DNA of 64,000 nucleotides, taken from positions 883,822 through 947,821 of the forward strand of contig CAJNOI010000008.1 of NCBI GenBank assembly GCA_905250115.1, read 5' to 3'. Both the position numbers and the translations under genes were made by a program. This document shows, in pieces, positions 1-15,300 of the stretch (the first letter of the stretch is position 1; every line of letters begins with the position of its first letter). The notes below the pieces were generated by a model. That model did not search any database, was not told the DNA's origin, and saw only the letters and a program-made list of their open reading frames with translations. This stretch comes from Adineta steineri (taxonomy: Eukaryota; Rotifera; Eurotatoria; Adinetida; Adinetidae).

Positions 1-3000
1 AACATTAGCAAACAAATAAATAAAGAACTAATAAAATTAGAAAAACAGAAAAAGCAATCTAAATGTTTTTAGATCAGTATTATAAGGTATTTCTGTATTT
101 ATGTATATGATTACTTATTTTTTTTTTGTTGATAACCTGAACTTTCGTTCGCTTTTATTAGGGGGGGGGGCGGCAGGAGAGAGAAAGTCTCTCAAAACCA
201 GGAAGAAAATCTTAAGAGTAGAGAGAAATAATCTACAGATCATAGAAAGTTTCCTCTTTGCAAGAAAACGGTTAATTTTCCTTGAAAACTATGGTGAAAG
301 CCTTTTTCTACACAAAAAAACAATTGACTTTAGTCAAATCTTCCAAATTTCTCTTTCTCTTTTGAATAAATCCTCTAAATTAGTGCTATAAAGAGTACCA
401 AAAAGCAGTCAATAAAAAATATAACAGGACAAAAAATTAAGCGGATAAAATTCCTCTGCTTCTGTCCCTAATTCTATGACCTGTTGATAATAGTATTGTT
501 GTTTTATATTTTCTTATTTTTTTTTTCTATTTTGAGAAAGTACTATTGTATAGTGAAAAGTATTGAAGTAACTTTTATTTTATATTTATTAAAATAGATT
601 ATCAGAAAGGATGTGTCATAAATGAAAATGATTATTTAATTTAATAAACCATATTGCAGAACTAAATTTTGTTTTTCAATACAGTTTTGTTACAGTGCGA
701 CATATCCCATGGGATGGGATGACTATTGTTTTTCAGTTTGAATTCGTAGATAAACGACATCTAACAATAGTTTTACACGATCTTACGCGGGGTGATGGAC
801 GAATTCGGACCGGTACGCTTTACCCCATCATCCTACTTAATTCTAAAAATTTGCTGCTCCGCGAGGCATAACCCGTGCATTGCACATCTCTGTTTACAAT
901 ACAGTATGTTTTTAGATAGTGTTTAAAAACAAATGAATGATGACTGGGATATTTGCTATTCTTCTGCAGGTAGATATTATACGTCAGTACGAAAAATATT
1001 TTTTTGTTTATCAAAATATTATATATATATCTTCCAGTCATCGTTTATTTAACACGTATATCTAATATTGTAGTTCACTGACTGAAATAGATGACAAAAA
1101 TCGATGTATTCAGATTAATCTATCATTTTTTATTATTCTGTCTGTAACTAGCATTTAGATAAAGAACACGCATATAAATAATCAATGATGCAACTATTTT
1201 CTTATTGATAAAGTTCTGAATCAGTGCTTTCATCATTACATATATCATTAATTTTATCAATTAAAATTGCTGCTATAATAATTTTGTGGCGAAAATCATA
1301 AATCTGAATTTACTCCTAATATGCTCTATAAAATTATTAAACAAATATCTACTCACTTTGAAAAATGCTTTACAAATCACACAAAAAATAAAGTAAACTA
1401 GTATGTAGGTATAGACGATTTTTTTAATGTGATCGCCAATATACGTTGCATCGATTACTGTAATATTCTTTTCTCTTTCTCCTCAAAATATGTATATAAA
1501 TATCTATTTCTTGTTGACAATAAGCGTCTGATGCATCATTGCGCGTTTTACTTTTAAATGTACAACGTTTCGAAAGGTGTATCGATACTTATGCCTTTTT
1601 TTTCATTCTTCAACAAAGTATATACAACACACACATTTTCTACTCCCAGTAATCGTCCAATGAGTTACTCATAAATAGTCGACAAGCATGAGGCAAAAAC
1701 ATAAACAAAATATATATTGCTTATTTTATATCGATGTTGCGACATAACCAAATCTAATATTTTGTATATTATGATTTGGCTATTGCATCTTATTTATGTA
1801 ATATGACTGTAAAATATACCGAATCACATATAATGAAATTGAAAACTGATTTTGAAGCGATGGTATCAGTTTTTTCCTCGTTGTATTTTCTTATGATAAT
1901 GTAATCTACTTCTATTTTACTAGTTGTGAAGATTTATAAAAAAAAACATAGTTTTATTGAATAGGATTGTTGATTTCCTACAAGTACATATTCAGAGAAT
2001 TAATGCCGTCAAGATATAAAAATTAATTTAAACTGAAATTTTTTCGTCACCTCTATTCTAAGCATGAAGAATCAAGCTCTTCGTTAATATGCAATCTAGT
2101 ATTAAATATTTATTTTATTTTAATAGTTGAACGATTTACAAAAATCAAAAGAATTAATCTAGAAAAAATGAGAAGGTTCACCAAAGTGACATTTTAAAAA
2201 AACAAAATATTCACGAAAATATTTCATTTGATAATCTTTCACAATTGCGTTCATAACCAAATATAAAGTAAATACCCACACCCACACCCTCAAGAACTAC
2301 CAAATTACTTAATGTGCTAAAATTATATTTTTACTGATTAAAAAATAATCATCATTTAATTACATATCATTACGTAATATGATTGCTAACTGACATAGTA
2401 AGAGTCAAGTATCTCAAAATGCTTGTAATAAAAAATGGTAAATCGTGGAATGATCTAACAATAAATTGTACAAGTAAAATGCTATCGACTAGTTGCAATA
2501 GATTTTCTCACACTTGATAAATAAAAAAGCACATGATATCTTACATAAGAAAAGCATTTGAAAAATTACTATTACAATCATAGATAGTATAAATGATAGT
2601 TAAAACTAAACATCTGATACTTGTATTTCTTTTTCTATCATTATTACTTCTTGTTCACTGTTAAAAATATATGGATAGTTGATAACGAAATGTTTTAGCT
2701 ATTTATAAGAAAAAAACACCTCCACTACTACTTTTGGATCATCCTAAGTAGATATCGATTTGAACCTAAAGTGATCATATTTCATAAGATAAATTCGATT
2801 TTCGAGTATTTTTATTTTCTCAGAAAAACATATAATGTTGTTTTCATCATTTGTATCGGTTTACATGTTATTTGATGTTCAGAGAAATAATAAAAGAAGA
2901 AGTAAACTAAAGATATGTTAACAATGGAGAAGAAAAAAAATTGAATATATGTATCATTTGTAGCTAGAATATAACAATGCAAAGAAAAATCATATCTATA

Positions 3001-3181
3001 CTTTTATGCGGCGAACGTAAAAACTTAAGCTGCTAAGCAGCCAAACTGTATACACAACATCAAATGATGAAACAAAAAAGAACATAAATACAATACAGTG
3101 TTTTAATGCGTTCTAAAAATTTAGGATCATTATGTTTAATTAAAAATGTGATAAAGTTTATGTAAAATTGGTTATTCTGAC
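1..3181. other. AT-rich intergenic region, no gene supported
   Basis: No reading frame here has splice-compatible neighbours or a recognisable domain. The short ORFs near 101-391 and 820-1041 look like chance. The part nearest 3181 is probably the 3' untranslated region of the VCP gene. Two local oddities are present. One is a GC-richer patch at about 690-890. The other is a CCCACACCCACACCC motif near 2275-2290 that resembles the bdelloid telomere unit. Confidence 0.6.
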
Positions 3182-5979
<2,798 letters not shown>

Positions 5980-6063
5980 TCATATAGTTGTGACAAGAGA
6001 AAAAAAAAGAAAACGGTAGAATAAATCGTATAAACACAGAAACAAATATTATCCTAAATATTT

Positions 6064-9000
6064 TTACAAAATAACATTTTCGTGACTATTCGTCGGTGTT
6101 AATGAAACAGTTGATGATTGAGGATGTTGTTTCGACAATGAAGGATTCATTGAACGAGCTGGTGATTGTGTTGGAGTTACTGAACCAGCATTTGGATGAA
6201 GTGAAGATGGAGATGCTGCTTGACCAGGTAAAGTTTTTGTTGAACGTGATCCTGGACCAGATGATGGTGAAAATTGACGATTCTAATAAATAAAAATGTA
6301 TATATATAGTTTACTATAGATTTAATTTAGATGTTAATGAGTAAACTGTGAATTATAGTAAAAAAATTGATCGAATCTATATCTAATCTGATAAGTTTTA
6401 GTTACACGTGACATATATATAATGTGTTAGGTATCGATATGAATATCAAATAGTTTTATTGAAAATGAAAAGAGTATATATTGAAATCGAATCTAAGTTC
6501 TATTCAATAAATAAGTTATTGTTAGTTAAAAAAAAGATTTCTTATTGCGTGAATAAATAAAAACTAATAAAATAATAAGAATGTTTTTTTTTCGTTGAAA
6601 AAAAAAGTGTTGTTCTCAATTAACTATGGATGCTTGTCGTAAAACTTCTTGTATATTGGGACCTGTAGTATTCGAATGAAAATTTCGTCTACCATCTGGT
6701 AATATTGTTTCTTCAATATGTTTTTCAATATAACCGCAATTAATTCCATTTTGATATCCATATATATTTGATGTTTTATTTTCATTATAAATCATCGATT
6801 GATGATTATTTAAATTATGATTCATCGATTGCATTTGAATCATATTTGCATAATTATTTCCAACACCAAATTTTGTCATAGTATTTAAAACATATTCATT
6901 TGATGCTAATTGTGAACCATATTGAGCAGTATATATATCAGGATCGACACGTACAATACCAAGATCATGAATATTTTTTATAAGATGAACATGAGGAGCA
7001 TCATATGTGATAACAGTATTTTTTTGTGGAGGTCTTGGTATCAATGGTGGTGCTGATTCAACAATAACACGTCGTTTACATGGTGCTCGATAAGGAAGCC
7101 ATTTTTCAATAATAATAGGTTGAGGTTTTTGTGGAAGTGGTGCTTGTCGTTCAATAATTACTTTACGTGGAGGTGGTGGTGGAGCAGGTAAATATTTATT
7201 AACAATACGAGTTGGTTCGACAGGAGGTGGAATTGGTGGACGTTCTCGAATTATCATGGGAGGTGGAGTCATAGGAATAGAAGGATTTTGACGAATAACT
7301 AATGGAGGAGGTTCAGGAAGTGCAAGAGGTCGAATTTCACGAACAACAATAGGACCTGATGGTGGTGGAGTAGGTGGTTGTAAATAGCGTATAGATACAT
7401 CTTGTCGATAAGTGATTTGATTATTATTATGACGTCGAATATGTTCTGGATGTGAATCTACATTAAGAGGATATTGATTTATATCTGTTGATATTGTTGA
7501 ATCGACTAATTGATCAAGTGCATTAGTTGATAAAGAACGTTGAGATGTTTCCAGATGATTACATGTATTATCATTTATATTCATTGCTGATGATAAATGA
7601 AATTCTTCAGTACCCTGATGTTGTTGTTGTTGTTGTGATAAATCCATATCGGAATAGCTTAAACTTCGTGTTGAATAAAAACTTTCATTATTATGTAAAT
7701 TATTCATAATAACTGGTGATGAACAATTTTCAACAGCTGTTTTCGAATATGTACAAGTTTCAATCTTATTTTCGGACATTTTTCCTTTGGTTACTATGAA
7801 TATCTATCTCTTATTCTTATCGGTTTTTATATCATATCTTATGCGCACAATGAATAATATATAACAATAGATGGTTTACTCATTTATAGATAATCATCAA
7901 TCAAGGTGTGTCTAATAGATGGTTGATTCACTCACTTGCGTAGGTTGAGTTGTGGATCTTGGTTGTTGACGCTGTTGAGTAACTTGTGTATATAGACGTG
8001 GTCCATAAAAATTACCGAATTCTTGTTTAAAATGTTCAATATCATCAGGTGTTGAACGTGATGTACGGTAAGCAGGTGGAATATATTTCTACGAAATATA
8101 TAAAAATTATAAAAATTGATAATATAATAAATAGATATTATTTACAGATATAACGCCATTAATTCGATCAATTGTTGTTTTATCCATCTGTGATAGTGAT
8201 GGATTTTCAACTGATTTTACTATTCGATCACCAAGTGTTCTTATTATGGGAAATACTAATTCTTCAATTGTCTAAATAAATTAAAGTAAATACAATTTAT
8301 TTGATTTTATATATTTACTTCTTGACCCATTTCACATAAACCAACAAGTGCTCCATAGTGAGTAACAAGTGGTAAACGTTCACTATGAAATGTTCGAAGA
8401 AATATTCGTACAATACGATTTCGTAAACCATGAATACTAGCTGAAAACATTCTAATTAAGAACAAAAAAAATGTTTAGAAATGAAATTTTATCTATTTTT
8501 ATTCTATATTTACTTGACCATTTGAGCACAACGTGATGAAGCATAATCGCGTAATGCCCAGTGATTATCTGCATCTGGTCGAACACAAAGTTGTTTTGCT
8601 AGAATACATGACATAATAGCTGGAAATAATTGATGAAGCTATAAAATATATTTATTCATAAAAAAAAATTTCTTATAAAAACAAATTTCAATAGTTACAT
8701 ATTTTTCACAATATAACGATTTGTTTTCAAGTAATGCACTTGTCATTCGCATTAAGTAAATTAGTATTGCTAAATTGTATTGCATTAAATTAACTTTAAC
8801 ACCTTCAGAAATAAATAAAACAATTCGCGGTAAAATTTGGTGAAGGCCTGTTTCTGTTGATAGACTGCCAATAGCTTCCTAAAATATGAAATATATCAAT
8901 AAGAAAAATAAATTATTTTACAATAATAAAGAAAAACACATACTTGACGTTTTTGTTCTTCCGAACCAACACATGCTTCAGTTATTTCTTTATAATAAAT

Positions 9001-10153
9001 TTGTTGTTCCTAGAAATAAATGGATTTTATTATATACAATTTTCTTTTTTAAGAGTCTTGAACTTTATTTTATAATTTTTTTCCTATCGATACTTCTCTC
9101 AAACAATCTTACAATGGTGTCTGATAAATGAAATAAATTTGCGCACATATCTAGGGTGAATAACATGTGACTCATTTCAAACACGTGTTTATTTATGTAT
9201 ATTTAAAAAAACCGTCTAGGGTCATTAATCCGATAAAACTTGATAGTATCTTGTCTGAATATAGATATTCTGATCTCTCCAATAACCTTCTACATAAATA
9301 TATTATATCATCCATTATTCATGAGTATATTTTTAACATACCAACGAAAGTTCATGTGGATTCGAAGTTTTAATTTTCGATGCATCAAGATTGTATCGTT
9401 TTTTTGTTAACGATTTCATCTAAGAATTCAAAAAAATACAATGAAAACTTTTTCTTTTTTTTTAAAATCTTACAGGATCTAATGAATCCGTTGTTAGATC
9501 AGCTTTTGAAATTATTTCCGGATTTTCATTAATTGTTGGTTGTTTACCTTCAATTGCAAGCCAATGAGCTAGAAATCAATAATCAAAGATAATTGTTTTT
9601 TTCTTCTTTAATTTTAAACAAATTTACTTCGTATAGAAACATCTAAAGGTATTTTTGGCATTGGTGCAGTAATAACTTGATCAAGTTGTAATTCATGATC
9701 ATCAATACATTGAACTTCACGATGGCCTAAACCTGCTGCTGTTGTTGTTTTAAATGGTAAATTTCCATTTGATAAGCGAAATCCAACGATTGGCTATAAA
9801 ATTGAAAAAAATATTTTTTTTTTATTTAATCGAAAAATATCTTACTTCTAAATATCGCATCTTCATTGCAGATTCAAAATCATCTGTGATCATCTTTGTT
9901 CGTCGACATTTTCTTGTGAATTTAAGTGCATCCTAATAACAAAACAAAAATTCGAAAATGTTCAATGAATTTGATTTGTCTCCTTTTTCAATTTACTTGT
10001 AATAAAAACCGAACTATGCCAGTTACTTCCAATGTTAAATATTTAATAGAATCATCTGTTAGATGTTGACATTGATTGGAATCAGCTATAAATTGGATAG
10101 ATTGGTATGGAAAATGTAGTATAGGAGCTTTGGCTTGCTCGGTCGTTGTCATC
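6064..10153 (-). CDS. TAF6: TFIID subunit 6 (TAF6), histone fold plus HEAT domain
   Basis: TAF6 pairs with TAF9 in TFIID. Twelve exons: about 10153-9997, 9932-9846, 9793-9628, 9568-9474, 9419-9342, 9009-8944, 8878-8699, 8638-8514, 8451-8319, 8271-8146, 8088-7936 and 6282-6064, giving about 480 residues. The histone fold spans exons 1-2 ([11 protein letters not shown] to DALKFTRK). HEAT-domain landmarks include [23 protein letters not shown]-like [12 protein letters not shown] and [14 protein letters not shown]. The last exon is a Ser/Pro/Thr-rich tail. It is reached by a GTGAGT donor across a 1653-nt intron that contains another ORF. Reading through that donor would instead stop after a few codons (tail STIY). 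The start is a problem: the ATG at 10153 directly follows a TTTTAG acceptor but is one base out of frame with the histone fold, and no in-frame ATG is present in that exon. Confidence 0.9.
6616..7779 (-). CDS. Proline-rich protein nested in the last TAF6 intron
   Basis: A single uninterrupted 387-codon ORF on the same strand as TAF6. It lies wholly inside the TAF6 intron 7935-6283. The N-terminal third is Ser/Asn/Gln-rich, with a five-glutamine run. Residues about 130-255 form a run of proline clusters alternating with hydrophobic-charged strings such as [40 protein letters not shown] and RRVIVES. This is an imperfect repeat of about 20 residues. The C-terminal third is Asn/Tyr/Met-rich. No signal peptide, membrane segment or catalytic motif is visible. 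I do not recognise the family. The alternating valine/isoleucine-glutamate strings resemble cytoskeletal repeat proteins of the alveolin type, but that is only an impression. The length and biased but protein-like composition argue for a real gene. It could also be an alternative 3' part of TAF6 transcripts. Confidence 0.7.
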   Translation of the reverse strand: MSENKIETCTYSKTAVENCSSPVIMNNLHNNESFYSTRSLSYSDMDLSQQQQQHQGTEEFHLSSAMNINDNTCNHLETSQRSLSTNALDQLVDSTISTDINQYPLNVDSHPEHIRRHNNNQITYRQDVSIRYLQPPTPPPSGPIVVREIRPLALPEPPPLVIRQNPSIPMTPPPMIIRERPPIPPPVEPTRIVNKYLPAPPPPPRKVIIERQAPLPQKPQPIIIEKWLPYRAPCKRRVIVESAPPLIPRPPQKNTVITYDAPHVHLIKNIHDLGIVRVDPDIYTAQYGSQLASNEYVLNTMTKFGVGNNYANMIQMQSMNHNLNNHQSMIYNENKTSNIYGYQNGINCGYIEKHIEETILPDGRRNFHSNTTGPNIQEVLRQASIVN

Positions 10154-11573
10154 TAAAATATCATAACTTATTTTTTAACAATCTATATCCTTTTTGTTTC
10201 TTTCATATATATGATGAAATATTTATTTGGTAATATCTTTTACCTCTTTTTAACATTCTGGAAATTGTCGTATGACTATACATACACGTATCACACTAAT
10301 AATTTTAGATAAAAAACGAATATATAGACTGAGACTCAGTGAATATGATTCATTCAGAATACTACATCCAACCTATCAAATGCTTACAGACCTTGAGAAA
10401 GGAAAAAAAATAGAACGACAGCAAGTATTTTTCTGCTCTCGACGAGTTTAGTCCAGAATATTCTTTATCAAATTTTCATAACTTTCTTGTCCTTCATAAT
10501 AAAGATAACTTAGACTAGACAGGTACGATTCAATCATTGAATAACATAACATCGCACTGATCCTTGTACGATGAAGACATTTTATACTGATGTTCATAGA
10601 GAACAATGATTATTTGTAGTTAGCTATCACAACTATAAAAAAATTTCTTTTACTGTTATTGATTCTATCACACTGAATGAAAATTTGTAAATAAAGGTTT
10701 ACTTTTTTTTCACAGTCAAAGAATAATAATTTTTAATGAGTTGTATAGATGACGTTAGTATACAGAGAGAGATATTGTTAATGCAAAACGAAATTAGAAT
10801 TCTAAATAATATGTTTTTCATTATTCAGTAGAACAAGTCGACAGGTATTGATTTTTATCTTAACTTTATCACAATTGAAAAAGAAAAAATGCCTTTAAGA
10901 ACTAACAGCAGAAATATTGTTGTCTTAATAAAAAACATTCACTAATACTTGTCTAAGAGCAAACGATATTTAATACGTGCATATATTGATGATAAAAATA
11001 TGGGGCTTAATAATAAATGGTCTTAATTTGTAAGACAATCATTTAAATGATGAAATAACAATTTATGTGTACATTGTACGACAATCTTTGCTTATATAAG
11101 TTTTGATATTTTAGTCGATTATTCTTTATGATCTAAACAAGAAAATAAGATATTCAAATCGTAACTTCGAAATAGTTTTATTGTTCCATATATTACGTAC
11201 CAATAAAGCTTCTAGTAGTTTATTTCTTTTGAATTAAGTTTATAATATACTGCAGATTATACTAAAATATTACCTTCTTAACTTTACAGATGTCATCAGT
11301 AGTCGAATACTTTAAAGTATAAACAAAATTTATATAAATAGTTTTTTTTGTGTTTAATTATTTTCTATCGTTTCTGATATATTTTATTTTGAAAACGGTA
11401 AATATACACCATTCAAATATTTGACACAACAATTTGATTTGTTCTTAAATATGATAAAGAACAGATGAGTCATTCTATGTAACACTATTGTTTATTAGAA
11501 TTAGAAACAATGATTTCAGTATTGTGATTCTAATAATAATTCATAAATTTCAGATAAAAAACTAGAACAAACA
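10154..11573. other. Intergenic region between TAF6 and MAGOH 5' ends
   Basis: The two genes diverge from this 1.4-kb AT-rich stretch, so promoters of both probably lie here. A TTTTAG acceptor abuts the TAF6 side (minus strand, 10155-10154). A TTTCAG acceptor lies at about 11548-11553 on the plus strand, 20 bases before the MAGOH start. Untranslated exons or spliced-leader acceptor sites are therefore likely. No ORF is supported. Confidence 0.5.
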
Positions 11574-12361
11574 ATGAGCGAACCAAATGATGATTTCTAT
11601 TTACGATATTACGTAGGTCATAAAGGCAAATTTGGACATGAATTTCTTGAATTTGAATTTCGCCCAGATGGAAAATTACGTTATGCTAATAATTCAAATT
11701 ATAAAAAAGATACATTAATCAGAAAAGAAGTTTACGTTAATCGAGCTGTTATTGAAGAACTCAAAAGAATTGTCAATGAATCTGATATTATGAAAGAAGA
11801 TGATGCTGTTTGGTAAGTAGAAACAAATTGTTCAATTTGAAATTTATATTTTTCTTTCAATAAGTAGGCAGTAGTTCGTTAATAAACATCAATATTCACT
11901 TGTATCAGATAAGAATAGTAGTTTTCAAAGACTAATTAAGGGTGTAATGATAATAATAAGTATTAGTTTGAAAGTATTAGCTATTTTTAACTTAAAAACA
12001 TTGTACTTTAATGTATGCGTTTGATATGTTTATCAATTTCACACTACATCAGTTATGAGTAGTATTATTTTTCCGTTTAAGTTCAAAGAATGACGTAGAA
12101 AACTTGCTCTATAAATATCTTTTACATATTAATTAAACTTTATTGTTTAGGCCCCCACAAGATCGTACTGGTCGACAAGAACTAGAAATTGTTCTTGGCG
12201 ATGAACATATTTCATTCACAACATCAAAAATTGGTTCATTAATTGATATTAATAATAGTCGTGATCCAGATGGTTTACGTTGTTTTTATTATTTGGTACA
12301 AGATTTGAAATGTTTTGTCTTTTCAATGATTAGTTTACATTTCAAGATTCAACCGATTTAA
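11574..12361 (+). CDS. MAGOH: Mago nashi homologue (exon junction complex core)
   Basis: MAGOH binds Y14/RBM8A and locks eIF4A3 onto spliced mRNA. Two exons, 11574-11812 and 12151-12361, give 149 residues; human MAGOH has 146. The intron splits the tryptophan codon of the conserved DDAxWPPP segment (TG|G). Diagnostic strings are [57 protein letters not shown] and the C-terminal HFKIQPI. The 338-nt intron is long for this locus. A TTTCAG site 20 bases upstream of the ATG suggests a 5' untranslated intron or a trans-splice acceptor. AATAAA at 12400-12405 is a good polyadenylation signal. Confidence 0.97.
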
Positions 12362-15300
12362 ATAAGAAATTTTCCTGAACAAATAAATAACTAAAATCGA
12401 ATAAAGATTCTTTTTTCTTCTTCTTTTGTTTTGTTGTTATCATTGTCTGTCTCATTATATTGTTAAACACCTTTTGATTTATGTCTGTGTGTTCAGTCTG
12501 GTTGTCATATGTGTCTATACACCAATGAACAAGATGTTTGCTGTAGGTGAATTCTTCTCATTCAAATAAATTCGATTGCATTTACAAATGATAAATTATC
12601 ATTTGTAATATCAACATTAAACAATAATATACTTCGTAACGATTATTTCATATATAAACTGTTTTATAATATAAATTAAAGGTTAATACTAGAAAAGTGA
12701 TGATTGAAATTATGTGATGTTTTTTTCACCTTTGAATTTCTAAGGGTGAAAGTTCTTCTATGAACTTTTTCTGAAGTCTTATAGGTTTGGCACATATTGA
12801 ATTTGATTGACTTGATCGAATAGATAAAATTTTAGTATTATCTTCAGTACTGAATCACGTGGGAAGGTAGATAGTATAGCATCTGATGTGATAAAATAAT
12901 AGACATATTTTAAAGGTTTTTTATTCAAACAAAAAAGTATTTTTAAATGATAATAAAACTTTTTATCTTTGACGACATCATTTAACAAACATTCCATTCG
13001 TATCTCAATGCTAGGAATTCATTATTTAACAATATCAAACATCGAAAGAGGTCAAGAAAATTTGTTATATAGAAAAATATTTTTATTCTATTTTCAGACG
13101 TCAATTTGTTCAATCTTTATTTAAAAGTACAAACGTATTTATTATTTATAAAAAACATGACTCGTGAGTTTTTGATCGAGTATTATAACTGAGTCAAACT
13201 ATGAGAACATAGGAAGAGAAAAAAGAAAGATGAAAATACATCGTTTTTCAATCTAACATTTTACTTATAGTTATAATAATAGCATCAAAGAAGCAATCGA
13301 TAGAAAAAGAAGAGAATGCTTTTACACTTATTTACTAGCGCTTTTAAATAATAGTTAAAAAATACTTTTTTGTTGCATTCTCTATGATCAGTCAATTATA
13401 GTAACGTTCGCCTACGATTTTTATTGTTTAATATTCATGATTTCCTATGACACATTAAATATTATACAAAGTATAGCTTTCAAGGATGGGCGTTTTTTAA
13501 CAATTGCAGATTGTCTATTTCAAACAGTAAATACTTTCAATAGATCATAGAACTCTTCTAAAAAAATAGTGAGTAATAGTCATCCAAAATATCCATAGAT
13601 AACGATGCTTAAGCTAGTGTCAGTTATTGTCGATCGATATTTTTTTAGTCAATAGAGAATATTACGACAAAATTACTAATGTATTTTTAATTGCAAAAGA
13701 TTAACAAAGAAAATGAATATCAGAAATGATTGATGTATAATTGATAACAACTCTCGGAAATACAATGAAAACTTTTTTCAATAGATATATACGACAGAAA
13801 AGGAATAATATAGTTTTGAAGTATTTGTTTTTCTTTTATGGTCTCTGTTTTTCTTCTATCTATTGATCTACTTGTCTACAATTAAATTTTTAATCAACTA
13901 TATGTCCTTATAAATTATACTGGAAAAAAAATGTACTTAAAATTCAATTGAATCTAACGGAAAAACATTTCTATATATTTGTATGAAAAACTCATTTATA
14001 GTTCACGAGTACGTAAAAAAAGCTTAGTTTCAGACGAATCAATTTCCAGTAATGCTCTAAGAAATTTCTAATCTTTCTTGTATAGACACCCATATATAAG
14101 CTTTGTATTTTCAATATAAAAATCTGTATTAATTTTATTTTATAGTTTTCCCATGATCATAATGAACTTTATATTTTGAATAGATTTGACTTCTTTTCTT
14201 TTTTTATTAGAACAAAATAGTAATTTATTCTAGAGATTGATTGAAAATATGATTGTATATATTTTCAAAGCGAACTATGACAAGGGAATTTGTGGACATA
14301 ACAAACAAAATGATGTAGGCTTGTTTTCTTTGTTTGCTCATACAATGAGAAAAACGAGAGAGAGAGAAAAAGAAAAGAAAATTATATTTTCTTTGTGCTG
14401 TCTTTACCAGTTTTTGAATCAGTAGTCTCACTTTTCTTTGCTCTGTCATGTTTCTCTTTCGCTTTCCTTGTCTTCATCATTAATGTTTGATTCTATTGAT
14501 GTGTGAGATCCAAATAAATCTTGTTTGAGTTCGTCCTATCGAGAGACCACGGTAAAACGTTACCTCATTCCTTCATTTCATTTTACACATAGTAAGTTTC
14601 AAGTGTTTAAACAAACAAGTTTTTTTTTATTCAAGTGGTATTTGACAAATAGAAAAGAAGGGTATAGTACTCAATTTTGTATGTACATCAGGAATTTACC
14701 ATATACTTAGTCAAATCTATTGAACTAAATAGAAAATTCATTATTTGATATGATGAATATTTTTACTAATTTGTTTTATCTAATAAAATTAGTCATACTA
14801 AATGAAATATAAATTCTAGTAAGAATTTTTTTCATTTTTAAAATAAGAATAAAAATAACAAACAATTTAGAAACAACATGAGAAAAAAAACCGAAGAGAA
14901 GTAAACGAAAAAGAAAGGAGGCCACTAAATAACAAGGTTATTTTCATGTAGTCATCTATTTACATTTTTTTCGTTCAGATGTTCGATCAGCATGAAACTA
15001 CAATAAGAGTACATTTTAAATTTATACTTTAATTCTAGTTTTTTTTATACAAGTACTATTTGTTCTTATAAGTTTGTAACCAATGTTTTGTACATAAGTA
15101 CTTCAAGGTTATGTATTCATATAGTCTAATAGATTTCGTTTTTTATTCATACTTAGCAAAAAAGAAAATTTCCATACTACTTGAATATACCTCTTTATGA
15201 AGTATCATATTGAAACTATGTAGATTAGTACTTCTATTATTGATAAGATGACTCTTTAAAATAGACTACTATTTGCAAATATTCTCCTCATTGACATTGA

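Noticed and set aside
6096-6293. A 65-codon plus-strand ORF over the last TAF6 exon
   Set aside because: The opposite strand reads as a Ser/Pro/Thr-rich tail with a matching phase-0 acceptor and stop, so the plus-strand frame is a shadow.
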